Shown: piece after piece, positions 1 through 7,051 of the stretch
How positions within the stretch are numbered: the stretch's first letter is position 1
Layout of the letters: every line of letters begins with the position of its first letter
From: Clostridia bacterium
GTDB lineage: Bacteria; Bacillota_A; Clostridia; Oscillospirales; CAG-272
Assembly: GCA_017462145.1 (NCBI GenBank)
Contig: JAFTRT010000031.1
Coordinates: forward strand, 1 to 14,069
Reading direction: 5' to 3'
DNA: 14,069 nt
The notes under the pieces: generated by a model
What the model was told of the DNA's origin: nothing
Seen by the model: only the letters and a program-made list of their open reading frames with translations
Database searches by the model: none
Made by a program: the position numbers and the translations under genes

Positions 1-246
1 GGCACCGATGGCCACGGCTTCGGGGGCGATCTCATCCAAAAACGGCATCACCGTTTTTTTATAAGGAATGGTGACGTTGTAGGCATCCAAGCGACCGGAA
101 CGTACAAAGGCTTCCACCCCTTGGGGATCGACCTCAAACAGTTCGTAAGAATAGTCGGCCAACATCCCGTGGATCATAGGGGAGAAGCTGTGCCCCAGTT
201 TTTCTCCCAGCAGGCCGCATTTCATTTGTGCTTCTGGTTTGTTCAT
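1..246 (-). CDS. aroE: Shikimate dehydrogenase, N-terminal part (cut by window edge)
   Basis: Reduces 3-dehydroshikimate to shikimate with NADPH in the cytoplasmic shikimate pathway. The 82 codons visible hold the substrate-binding domain: G-L-L-G-E-K-L-G-H-S-F-S-P at residues 11-23 carries the two serines that bind the shikimate carboxylate, and N-V-T-I-P-Y-K-K at 57-64 carries the catalytic lysine (K63). The ATG at 246 overlaps the pheA stop by one base (TGATG) and is preceded by GGAGG with a 7-base gap, which favours it over the internal Met at residue 8. It is therefore translationally coupled to pheA as a distal gene of the aro operon. The C-terminal NADP domain lies outside the window, so a fusion to shikimate kinase cannot be excluded. 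Confidence 0.93.
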   Translation of the reverse strand, partial: MNKPEAQMKCGLLGEKLGHSFSPMIHGMLADYSYELFEVDPQGVEAFVRSGRLDAYNVTIPYKKTVMPFLDEIAPEAVAIGA

Positions 247-1391
247 CAGATCACCTCCGAGTAGGAGCCCAGATAGCGAAAGTCCTCACATTCCTGCTCA
301 AGCTCGGCCAACAGCTGTGCCAGCTTTGGCGAATAGACGGGAACCTCCAGATCAAAGTAGAACATAAATTCAAAGTCCGTATCGGGACGGGGACGGGATT
401 CCAGCTTCAGCAGATTGATTCCCAGGGCATTGAACCGAGACAAGATACGGTACAGAGCACCTGGCTTGTGGGGGGTGACCAACATCAGGCTGGTACGGTC
501 TGCTCCCGGATAGATCTCGGTGTGATTGGTGATACAGATAAAACGAGTGTGGTTGTTTCCATTGTCCTGCACCGCTGACGCCACCACGTCCAGTCCGTAC
601 TGGGTGGCACAGGAACGGGAGGAAAGGGAAGCAATGTCCCGTCGGGGGGATTCTGCAACCATCTGCGCCGCCTTGGCGGTATTCTCCACACGGGTGATTT
701 TTACGCCAGAACCCAAGGATGCCAAAAAAGAGGCGCACTGGCTGATGGCCTGCTCGTGGGAAACCACTTCCTTGATATCGGAGAGCGCCGTACCCTTTTT
801 GGCTAACAGATTGTGGTCGATCTTGATCCGTACGGTACGGACGATGCGGAAGTTACGGCTGATCATCAGGTCATACACCTTCTTGACCGAGCCTGCGGTG
901 CTGTTTTCCAACGGAATGACTCCGTAGCGGCACATGCCCGATTCGATCGCAGAAAAGACCTTTTCCCAACTGGACAGGAACATGATGTTGGGGTGGGGGA
1001 AGAGCCGCTCTGCGGCAATCTGCGAATAGGCACCCTCTACACCCTGGCAGGCCACCATGGCACGCTCGGGGAACAGTTGGGGTGTTTGCTTCAATGCATC
1101 GTTGATTTCTTTGTAAAAACGGGAGGTCTCCTCCAAACGCTTATGCTGATAAGAGCGGGAAAGATCCAACAGCGTGCTGTAAAGCGTGCAGGCATAATCT
1201 TCAAATTCTTCTCCTGCCAACTCCGAGATCTTACTCAAAAGAGCACGCTCTCGGGAAGCATCCAAAACGGGGAGATTGTGCTGTCGCTTGTAGTCGGCAA
1301 CGCCGGCGGCTACGTTCATTCTGCGAACGAAAAGATCCACCAGCTCACGGTCGATGGCATCAATTTGTTGACGGTATTCGTTGAGTTCCAT
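246..1391 (-). CDS. pheA: Bifunctional chorismate mutase / prephenate dehydratase
   Basis: Converts chorismate to prephenate and prephenate to phenylpyruvate, the Phe branch. The protein has 381 residues in three parts: an AroQ-type chorismate mutase helix bundle (about 1-88, beginning M-E-L-N-E-Y-R-Q-Q-I-D-A-I-D), a prephenate dehydratase domain (about 108-290, with G-V-E-G-A-Y-S, P-L-E-N-S-T-A-G-S-V and the catalytic T-R-F motif), and a C-terminal ACT domain (about 300-380) with G-A-L-Y and E-S-R-P, the two motifs that form the Phe allosteric site in this family. Feedback inhibition by Phe is therefore expected. The length is typical of the family. AAAGGAAG lies 6 bases before the ATG. It follows the MFS gene after a 41-base gap containing a hairpin, and overlaps aroE by one base. 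The mutase domain probably also feeds TyrA, which has no mutase of its own. Confidence 0.97.
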   Translation of the reverse strand: MELNEYRQQIDAIDRELVDLFVRRMNVAAGVADYKRQHNLPVLDASRERALLSKISELAGEEFEDYACTLYSTLLDLSRSYQHKRLEETSRFYKEINDALKQTPQLFPERAMVACQGVEGAYSQIAAERLFPHPNIMFLSSWEKVFSAIESGMCRYGVIPLENSTAGSVKKVYDLMISRNFRIVRTVRIKIDHNLLAKKGTALSDIKEVVSHEQAISQCASFLASLGSGVKITRVENTAKAAQMVAESPRRDIASLSSRSCATQYGLDVVASAVQDNGNNHTRFICITNHTEIYPGADRTSLMLVTPHKPGALYRILSRFNALGINLLKLESRPRPDTDFEFMFYFDLEVPVYSPKLAQLLAELEQECEDFRYLGSYSEVI

Positions 1392-1410
1392 ATTGTACTT
1401 CCTTTATGTA

Positions 1411-1428
1411 ATCCTCCCAAGGGAGGAT
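1411..1428 (-). other. Intergenic hairpin between MFS gene and pheA
   Basis: A perfect inverted repeat, with arms ATCCTCC and GGAGGAT around a four-base CTTG loop, sits in the 41-base gap after the transporter stop. No U-tract follows on the minus strand, so it is not a convincing terminator. It could be a processing or stability element that separates expression of the transporter from pheA-aroE. The function is inferred. Confidence 0.5.
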
Positions 1429-1432
1429 GGTT

Positions 1433-2656
1433 TCAAGTGTTGGGGGGGAGTGCTCGTTTGTTTCGCAAGCCCTCACCGGGGATGGCAAAAAGGCAGAGGA
1501 CAAAGAGCGCAAGGGGAAAGAGTGCGGCAACGATAAAGTGCTCGGTAAAGCTACCTCCCGTTCGGTCAGCAATCCAACCAGTCACGGTAGGGCCAACCAT
1601 ACAGCCAAGGTCACACGCCATGGCCAACAGAGCAAACATGCGGACGCTTCCGTTGGTCAAAAGCCGTGCGGACAGGCTATAGGTGCCAGGCCACATAATG
1701 CCGACCGACAGACCGCAAAGACCGCAACCAACCAGAGAGAGGATGGGATGACCGGACAGTGCCGCCAGCAGATAGGCCAGAACGGACAGGGCAGAGGAAA
1801 GGGCGATGATACGGGAGAGGTTGGCACGGTATCCCCACTTGGCATAGGCTACACGGGCAGAGCCCATGAGAATGGCAAACGCACAGGGTCCAAGAAGATC
1901 GCCCATGGTTTTGGAGACCCGAAGGCCCTCTTCGGCAAAGACAGAGGCCCATTGGCACATGGCCATTTCGGCCGCACCGGAGCAAAACATCATGAGCAAA
2001 AACATCAAAAAGAGGGGAGAGGTGAGACCGGAGCGTGGTCTTTGACCTTCCTCACGGGGGGCTTTGGGTGCTTCTTTCGGCTCGTACAGGGGGACAAAGC
2101 AAAAGAGAATGGCACCGCACAGAGGAATGAGTGCCCAAAGGCAGGCCAGAATCCGCCAATGCTCCACGCCAACACTCCAAAAGAAGAGGGTGGAGAGCAA
2201 CACAACAGCCGCCAAGCCCCAACTGTAAAAGGAATGGAGCATGCTCATAACGGCACTTTTATGGCCGGTAGGGCAGGCTTCCACGATGGGGCTGATGAGC
2301 ACCTCGATAATCCCACCGCCGGTGGCGGCAATGACCGTGGAGATGAGAAGCCCCCAAAAGGGAGAGGGAAGGAGGGATGGCAGCACGGCGTATCCGATCA
2401 TGCCTGCCGCTGCGCAAAGGTGGGCAAACACGACGGTAGCTCGCACGTTGAGATACTTGGCAAATTTGGCCTCCAGCCCGTCGGCAGTCAGCTGTGTCAG
2501 GAAGCTGACGGCAATGAGCAAACTGATGAGCCCCAAGGAGATATCGAATTCTTTTTCAAAGGTTACGAAGAGCAGGGGGGCAAAATTGATGGTCACCGCT
2601 TGGGTGATGTATCCCAAATATCCTGCTCTGACGGTGTGTTTGGCTGTGAGCTTCAT
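1433..2656 (-). CDS. Major facilitator superfamily transporter in the aro operon
   Basis: A 407-residue membrane protein with about 12 predicted hydrophobic helices in two halves, joined by a polar, charged loop (about residues 192-212, rich in Lys, Glu, Pro and Arg), as is typical of the MFS. The segment S-F-Y-S-W-G in the fourth or fifth helix resembles the sugar permease (FucP-like) branch, but this is only a weak likeness. The start was set at the ATG at 2656, which has AAAGGAG five bases upstream; a TTG 15 bases earlier lies before that site. The gene begins 17 bases after the aroC stop and lies between aroC and pheA, so co-transcription with aromatic amino acid synthesis is expected. 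The substrate is unknown. Uptake or export of an aromatic amino acid, shikimate or a related metabolite would fit the context but is inference. Confidence 0.9.
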   Translation of the reverse strand: MKLTAKHTVRAGYLGYITQAVTINFAPLLFVTFEKEFDISLGLISLLIAVSFLTQLTADGLEAKFAKYLNVRATVVFAHLCAAAGMIGYAVLPSLLPSPFWGLLISTVIAATGGGIIEVLISPIVEACPTGHKSAVMSMLHSFYSWGLAAVVLLSTLFFWSVGVEHWRILACLWALIPLCGAILFCFVPLYEPKEAPKAPREEGQRPRSGLTSPLFLMFLLMMFCSGAAEMAMCQWASVFAEEGLRVSKTMGDLLGPCAFAILMGSARVAYAKWGYRANLSRIIALSSALSVLAYLLAALSGHPILSLVGCGLCGLSVGIMWPGTYSLSARLLTNGSVRMFALLAMACDLGCMVGPTVTGWIADRTGGSFTEHFIVAALFPLALFVLCLFAIPGEGLRNKRALPPNT

Positions 2657-2673
2657 GCAAGCTCCTTTCAAAA

Positions 2674-3768
2674 TTATAAGGGCGCATCCTCCAGCAGATC
2701 CAACACGGCAATCGCTGCCACGGCCTCTATGACGGGAACGGCTCGCAGGACCACACAGGGGTCATGTCGCCCTTGAATGGTCAGTTTAACGGGTTGCATG
2801 GACACCATATCCACGCTGTCCTGCTCTTTGAAAATAGAGGGGGTCGGTTTCATGGCTACACGGAAGATCAAAGGCATTCCCGTGGTCATGCCACCCAAGA
2901 TACCGCCTGCGCGGTTGGTTTTTGTCGTAATTCGAGTGCCATCGGTGACGAAAGGATCGTTGTTTTCGGAGCCCCGCAGTGCGGCGCAGGCAAAGCCGTT
3001 TCCAAATTCAATGCCCTTGACGGCGGGAACACCGAACGCAATGCCTGCAATGCGGTTTTCCACCCCTGCAAACATGTGTTCTCCCAATCCTGCCGGGAGT
3101 CCCGTAACCGCACACTCAATGATACCGCCGACGGAATCTCCATCCGCTCTTGCTTCCTCAATGGCGGCTTTCATGGCCTCTCCTGCCTGCTCATTCAAAA
3201 CCGGAAAGGAACACCGACGGGACAGCAGAGAATATTCGGTCTCTCCCACGGCAACCTCATCAAATCCATCGTCGCATACCGACCCGATCCGATACAGGTG
3301 CGCACCCACGGAAATGCCCTTTTGCTTCAGAATTTGCAGGGCGATTCCTCCTACGATACAGAGAGGGGCGGTGAGCCGTCCCGAAAAATGGCCGCCACCG
3401 CGGAGGTCAACGGACTCACCGTATTTCATACGAGCGGCAAAATCCGCATGGGAGGGACGGGGAACAAAGGTCAGATTTTGATAATCCGAGGAACGCTGAG
3501 CGGTATTGCGGATTACGGCGTGGAGACGCTCTCCCGTCAAGGTACATCCGTCCTCGGCCACACCGGTGAGAAACAGAGGCAGATCGGCTTCCTTACGGGG
3601 GGTGGAAAAGGAATTTTGACCGGGAGCACGGCGTTTCATAAACGCACCCAACTCGTCTCGGTCAAAGGAAAAGCCTTTGGGAAGACCGTCGGCAACAATT
3701 CCGATCTCAGGATCGTGTGAGCCCCCGTAAACGGTGATGCGGAGGTTGGTTCCGTAGCTTGTGGACAT
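2674..3768 (-). CDS. aroC: Chorismate synthase
   Basis: Converts 5-enolpyruvylshikimate 3-phosphate to chorismate using reduced FMN, the last common step of the pathway. The protein has 364 residues, normal for the family. Visible signatures are R-R-A-P-G-Q-N-S near residue 46, R-P-S-H-A-D at 104-109 (catalytic His107), S-G-R-L-T-A-P-L in the middle, and G-R-H-D-P-C-V-V-L-R-A-V-P near the C-terminus. The N-terminal signature, usually G-E-S-H-G, reads G-G-S-H-D at 15-19; His18 is kept but the flanking Glu and Gly are replaced. The ATG at 3768 matches the conserved N-terminus, but no Shine-Dalgarno lies at a normal distance: the nearest (GGAG) is 17 bases away inside a hairpin. The gene has its own candidate promoter and is followed closely by the MFS gene. 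Confidence 0.95.
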   Translation of the reverse strand: MSTSYGTNLRITVYGGSHDPEIGIVADGLPKGFSFDRDELGAFMKRRAPGQNSFSTPRKEADLPLFLTGVAEDGCTLTGERLHAVIRNTAQRSSDYQNLTFVPRPSHADFAARMKYGESVDLRGGGHFSGRLTAPLCIVGGIALQILKQKGISVGAHLYRIGSVCDDGFDEVAVGETEYSLLSRRCSFPVLNEQAGEAMKAAIEEARADGDSVGGIIECAVTGLPAGLGEHMFAGVENRIAGIAFGVPAVKGIEFGNGFACAALRGSENNDPFVTDGTRITTKTNRAGGILGGMTTGMPLIFRVAMKPTPSIFKEQDSVDMVSMQPVKLTIQGRHDPCVVLRAVPVIEAVAAIAVLDLLEDAPL

Positions 3769-3782
3769 GGCAGTAACGTTTC

Positions 3783-3799
3783 TCTCTCCGATGGAGAGA
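3783..3799 (-). promoter_or_regulatory. 5'UTR hairpin holding the only GGAG before aroC
   Basis: A perfect 7-bp inverted repeat (TCTCTCC and GGAGAGA, 3-base loop) lies in the short untranslated region before aroC. Its 3' arm contains the best Shine-Dalgarno-like sequence, 17 bases from the ATG, and an AAAGGA precedes the hairpin. The hairpin may sequester or reposition the ribosome site. No U-tract follows, so it is not a terminator. Confidence 0.45.
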
Positions 3800-3815
3800 T
3801 CCTTTCCTTACTTTC

Positions 3816-3844
3816 AGTATATCATCAAATGGCAAAAATATTTA
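3816..3844 (-). promoter_or_regulatory. Candidate extended -10 promoter for aroC
   Basis: TATACT at 3821-3816 is preceded directly by TGA, giving the extended -10 form TGnTATACT. A weak -35 (TAAATA at 3844-3839) is 17 bases upstream. The region is AT-rich in contrast to the surrounding genes. It would start transcription about 40 bases before the aroC ATG and drive aroC, the transporter, pheA and aroE independently of the aroF attenuator. Confidence 0.5.
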
Positions 3845-3857
3845 ATCAAAATTTTCA

Positions 3858-3880
3858 GGATCACGAAGGTTCCGTGATCC
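3858..3880 (-). terminator. Weak terminator-like hairpin at the aroA stop
   Basis: A perfect 8-bp inverted repeat (GGATCACG and CGTGATCC, 7-base loop) spans the aroA stop codon. It is followed by TGAAAATTTTGATT rather than a clean U run, so termination would be partial at best. It precedes the candidate aroC promoter, consistent with a transcript boundary here. Confidence 0.4.
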
Positions 3881-5126
3881 GTGCACCCAAAGCGGTCAGA
3901 TCACGGAAAAAGCCGGGGTAGGATTTTGCCGTAGCCTCTGCACCCTCCAGTACCACCGGCTTCTCACATACGGAAGCCGCAATGGCGGCACTCATGGCAA
4001 TGCGGTGGTCGTTGAAGGAAGAGACACAGCCACCCTTCAAACCGGGCTTGCCGTGAATCACAAGGCCGTCCTCGGTTTCGGTCACGTCAGCTCCCAAAGC
4101 CCCCATGGTTTGGCAGATGGCCACCAAACGGTCACTTTCTTTGATACGAAGCCGTGATGCTCCCGAAATCGCAGTCACTCCTTGTGCCACCGATGCGATC
4201 ACCGACAAAATGGGAACCATGTCGGGAATCTGGGAGGCGTCTATGGTGATTCCATGCAAGGGAGCAGGGGAGACGGTATAGGCTCCGTTTTCTTCGGTGA
4301 CCGATGCACCGAATTGACGAAGCAGATCGACGATGGCACGGTCTCCTTGGTGGGAATCGGCTTTTAGGCCAAAAACCGTCACCGGGCGGTCGCCGATTGC
4401 TCCTGCCGCCATGGGGAAGGCGGCATTCGACCAGTCACCCTCCACGGCAATGTGGGAGGGCGAGATCAGCCGACCTCCGTTTTGTACGGTGTAGCGGTTA
4501 TCTTCGAGGTGGGGAGCGGCGGAAAAGGCAGCCAGGGCATCGGCTGTCAGATCCAAATAAGGAGCGGATTCCACCCTCCCTATCACCGTCAGTTCCGAGG
4601 GCTCGGAACGGAGCGACAGGGCAAACAAAAGACCGCTGATAAATTGAGAGGATACGTTGCCTGCAATGGAGAAAGCGTGTCCCGCCAGCGTTCCCTCCAT
4701 TCGGAGGGGATTGCTTCCCGCCTCGGAAAAGCGGATGCCATGCGCTTCCAATTCCTCCCGCAGAGGAGAAAGGGGGCGCAGAGGCAATCTGCCCTCCATT
4801 TGAAAAGAGGCGTTCACACCGAGAGCGGCGGCTACGGGTACGAGAAATCGCATGGTAGAGCCACTTTCACCGCAGGGGAGGACGGCTTCTTTGGGAATGT
4901 TCTGCACGGGAGTTACAAAAAAGACAGAACCCTCTCGCTTGATGTTTGCTCCCAAAGCGCACAAGCAGGACACCGTGGCTTCGATATCACGGTTCAATTC
5001 TTCACACAAAATTTCGGTGGGTGCATCGGCAAAAGCAGCACAGATCAGCAAACGATGTGCCGCTGATTTGGATGCAATGGCTTTGACGGAACCGGACAGG
5101 GAGGTGGGATGAATCTGCACAAGCAT
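3861..5126 (-). CDS. aroA: 3-phosphoshikimate 1-carboxyvinyltransferase (EPSP synthase)
   Basis: Transfers the enolpyruvyl group of PEP to shikimate 3-phosphate. The 421 residues cover both inside-out alpha/beta domains. Visible motifs: S-K-S-A-A-H-R near residue 20 (substrate Lys and Ser), C-G-E-S-G-S-T-M-R-F near 84 (PEP/glyphosate loop), G-D-W-S-N-A-A-F-P in the middle, I-P-D-M-V-P (catalytic Asp), R-I-K-E-S-D-R-L, and N-D-H-R-I-A-M near the C-terminus. The glyphosate loop is E-S-G-S-T-M-R rather than the E. coli type N-A-G-T-A-M-R; I recall the E-S-G-S-T form as common in clostridial enzymes. The ATG at 5126 is three bases after the aroB stop and uses AAAGGA about nine bases upstream, within the end of aroB, so the two genes are coupled. 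Confidence 0.97.
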   Translation of the reverse strand: MLVQIHPTSLSGSVKAIASKSAAHRLLICAAFADAPTEILCEELNRDIEATVSCLCALGANIKREGSVFFVTPVQNIPKEAVLPCGESGSTMRFLVPVAAALGVNASFQMEGRLPLRPLSPLREELEAHGIRFSEAGSNPLRMEGTLAGHAFSIAGNVSSQFISGLLFALSLRSEPSELTVIGRVESAPYLDLTADALAAFSAAPHLEDNRYTVQNGGRLISPSHIAVEGDWSNAAFPMAAGAIGDRPVTVFGLKADSHQGDRAIVDLLRQFGASVTEENGAYTVSPAPLHGITIDASQIPDMVPILSVIASVAQGVTAISGASRLRIKESDRLVAICQTMGALGADVTETEDGLVIHGKPGLKGGCVSSFNDHRIAMSAAIAASVCEKPVVLEGAEATAKSYPGFFRDLTALGARITEPS

Positions 5127-5129
5127 GGT

Positions 5130-6179
5130 TTACAGTCCTTTCCCGATGAGCGTGGGCAGATCGTCCACCGATACACGGTACAACCGGCTGTCTCCGATGG
5201 CATAGGGAAGCACCAGAGAGACGGTATTGCCGCTTCGCTTTTTGTCTGCAGTGGCGGCGTGTGCCAGCTCCTGTGCTCCAAAGGGACAACGGGTGGGAAG
5301 GCCTTGTGCCTCCAGAAGGGCGATCAGCTCTTTCGGCTCGTCCTTGGGGCAAATCCCTAAGGCAACCGCCATGCGGATGGCAATGACCATGCCCATGGAA
5401 ACGGCGCTTCCGTGGGAGATTTCCATCTGGGAGCAAAGCTCAATGGCGTGTCCGACCGTATGTCCGAGATTGAGAAGCTGACGCTGTCCTCGGTCAAACT
5501 CATCTGCTTCTACGATGTCTCTCTTATGCTCCACGCAGGCGGCAATGACCTCCTCTGCGTGGTTGCGGATGCCTTGTTTCAGCCGATCGAAGAGAGGACG
5601 GTCGTTGATCACGCCGTACTTGATGACCTCGGCACATCCGTCGGCAAAGATTTCGGGAGAAAGGGTATCCAGCGTCCCGTAATCACACAGCACCAAGGAG
5701 GGCTGATGGAACGCACCGGCCAGATTTTTTCCTGCCACCAAATCCACGGCAGTCTTTCCGCCCACGGAGGAATCCACAGCGGCCAATAGCGTGGTTGGCA
5801 TTTGGATGAAGCGAATGCCCCGCAGATAGACAGCAGCGGCAAAGCCTGCCAGATCTCCCACTACACCGCCGCCCAGTGCTACGATGCAATCCGAGCGAGT
5901 CATGCGGTTTTCGGCCAAATATTCCAACAGAGCGACCAGAGATGCGGTATTTTTGGAAGCCTCCCCGTGGGGAATGACGAATTTCAAACAATCAAAGCCC
6001 GCCTGCCGCAAAGAGGCGGCAACGGTCTCAAAATACAGTGCCTCTACCGTGTCGTCTGTGACCACGCACAGCTTACACAATCCCACGGCTTTGGCGCACA
6101 GCTCTCCCGCACGGCTCAAAAGGCCTCGTTCAATGACGATATCATAGGCAGAGGAGGCGTTTACGGTTACGGTCTTCAT
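5130..6179 (-). CDS. aroB: 3-dehydroquinate synthase
   Basis: Cyclises DAHP to 3-dehydroquinate with NAD+ and a divalent metal, the second step of the pathway. The protein has 349 residues, the usual length. The NAD-binding and active-site block G-G-G-V-V-G-D-L-A-G-F is followed by P-T-T-L-L-A-A-V-D-S-S-V-G-G-K. The metal ligands are visible as the Glu of E-V-I-K-Y-G, the His of N-L-G-H-T-V-G-H-A-I-E and the His of H-G-S-A-V-S-M-G-M. AAGGAAG lies nine bases before the ATG at 6179. A 40-base gap separates it from tyrA, and aroA follows after three bases. Confidence 0.97.
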   Translation of the reverse strand: MKTVTVNASSAYDIVIERGLLSRAGELCAKAVGLCKLCVVTDDTVEALYFETVAASLRQAGFDCLKFVIPHGEASKNTASLVALLEYLAENRMTRSDCIVALGGGVVGDLAGFAAAVYLRGIRFIQMPTTLLAAVDSSVGGKTAVDLVAGKNLAGAFHQPSLVLCDYGTLDTLSPEIFADGCAEVIKYGVINDRPLFDRLKQGIRNHAEEVIAACVEHKRDIVEADEFDRGQRQLLNLGHTVGHAIELCSQMEISHGSAVSMGMVIAIRMAVALGICPKDEPKELIALLEAQGLPTRCPFGAQELAHAATADKKRSGNTVSLVLPYAIGDSRLYRVSVDDLPTLIGKGL

Positions 6180-6213
6180 AGTGTTTTTCTTCCTTTTTTA
6201 TAACGGAATGGGC

Positions 6214-6229
6214 AGACGGTCAGCCGTCC
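6214..6229 (-). other. Small hairpin at the tyrA stop codon
   Basis: GACGG and CCGTC (plus one G-U pair) flank a four-base loop that contains the tyrA TGA. No U-tract follows on the minus strand. It may be an RNA stability or processing element at the tyrA-aroB junction, or may be chance. Confidence 0.3.
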
Positions 6230-7050
6230 ACCTTTTCTTTTGCCAACCGTCCTTCTCGCAAAGCAGAGCGCAAACGATCGGCATCGTTTTGGGCAATGGC
6301 CTCTCGGTATTCGGTGAGAGATGCGATGATACTGTCGATCTCAAAAAGGAGAGGCTCCTTGTTTTCCAAAAACAGCTCGGTCCACATGGTTTCGTTCAGC
6401 CATGCCACACGGGTCATATCCTTATAGCTTCCCGCAGAAAAGCCCTTGTGATGTTGAGCGGTGGGACTTTTGACGTAGGCGTTGGAAACCACGTGTGCCA
6501 ACTGCGAGGTAAAGGCGATCATACGGTCGTGCTCCTCTGCGGTGGTCACAGAAAATTTTCCAAAGCGAGCGGGGGCAAGAACTTGCTTGATCCCGTCCAA
6601 CAGAGCAATGTCGTCAAAAACCGGAGGTACCAATACCATAGGGGCACCCTTAAACAGCGTGGATTTGGCGTACTTGATACCCGAATATTGGGTTCCAGCC
6701 ATAGGGTGGCCGCCTACAAAACGAAATCCGTGCTGTGCGGCCAGGGAAAAGCCTACTTCGCAGATCTCCTTTTTGGTTCCGCACAGATCCATGACCAACG
6801 TATGAGAATCCACGTAGGGGGCGATCTCCTTCAGATAGCGGATCGCACCTTGCGGATATAGGGCGATGAACAGCAGGTCACAGGCGGCGACGGAATCCTC
6901 GGTCAGATCCCCGTCGGTGATTCCTGCCAAACGGGTAAAACCAAGGGTCGCTTCATCGGCATCAAAGCCGAGGACGGTATGTCCTGCCTCCTTGTAGGCC
7001 TTGGCCATAGAGCCTCCGATGAGACCCAAACCGCAAATTCCTACCGTCAT
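6220..7050 (-). CDS. tyrA: Prephenate dehydrogenase (single-domain)
   Basis: Oxidatively decarboxylates prephenate to 4-hydroxyphenylpyruvate, the Tyr branch. The 276 residues hold an N-terminal Rossmann fold with G-L-G-L-I-G-G-S at 7-14; Asp29 at the end of the second strand suggests NAD+ rather than NADP+. Active-site motifs are G-G-H-P-M-A-G (His114), S-Q-L-A-H (His185) and K-D-M-T-R (Arg213). There is no C-terminal ACT domain and no chorismate mutase domain, so prephenate must come from PheA, and Tyr control may rest on AroF and on the leader attenuator. The ATG at 7050 is one base after the aroF stop, with GGAGG inside the aroF 3' end, implying translational coupling. Confidence 0.95.
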   Translation of the reverse strand: MTVGICGLGLIGGSMAKAYKEAGHTVLGFDADEATLGFTRLAGITDGDLTEDSVAACDLLFIALYPQGAIRYLKEIAPYVDSHTLVMDLCGTKKEICEVGFSLAAQHGFRFVGGHPMAGTQYSGIKYAKSTLFKGAPMVLVPPVFDDIALLDGIKQVLAPARFGKFSVTTAEEHDRMIAFTSQLAHVVSNAYVKSPTAQHHKGFSAGSYKDMTRVAWLNETMWTELFLENKEPLLFEIDSIIASLTEYREAIAQNDADRLRSALREGRLAKEKVDG

Positions 7051-7051
7051 A

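Noticed and set aside
1427..2776. 449-codon open frame on the plus strand
   Set aside because: It lies antisense to the transporter and the end of aroC, has low-complexity Gly/Lys/Gln-rich composition and no recognisable domain; it is a shadow of real coding frames.
2764..3720. 318-codon open frame on the plus strand
   Set aside because: Antisense to aroC, which has clear family signatures; no ribosome site or family likeness.
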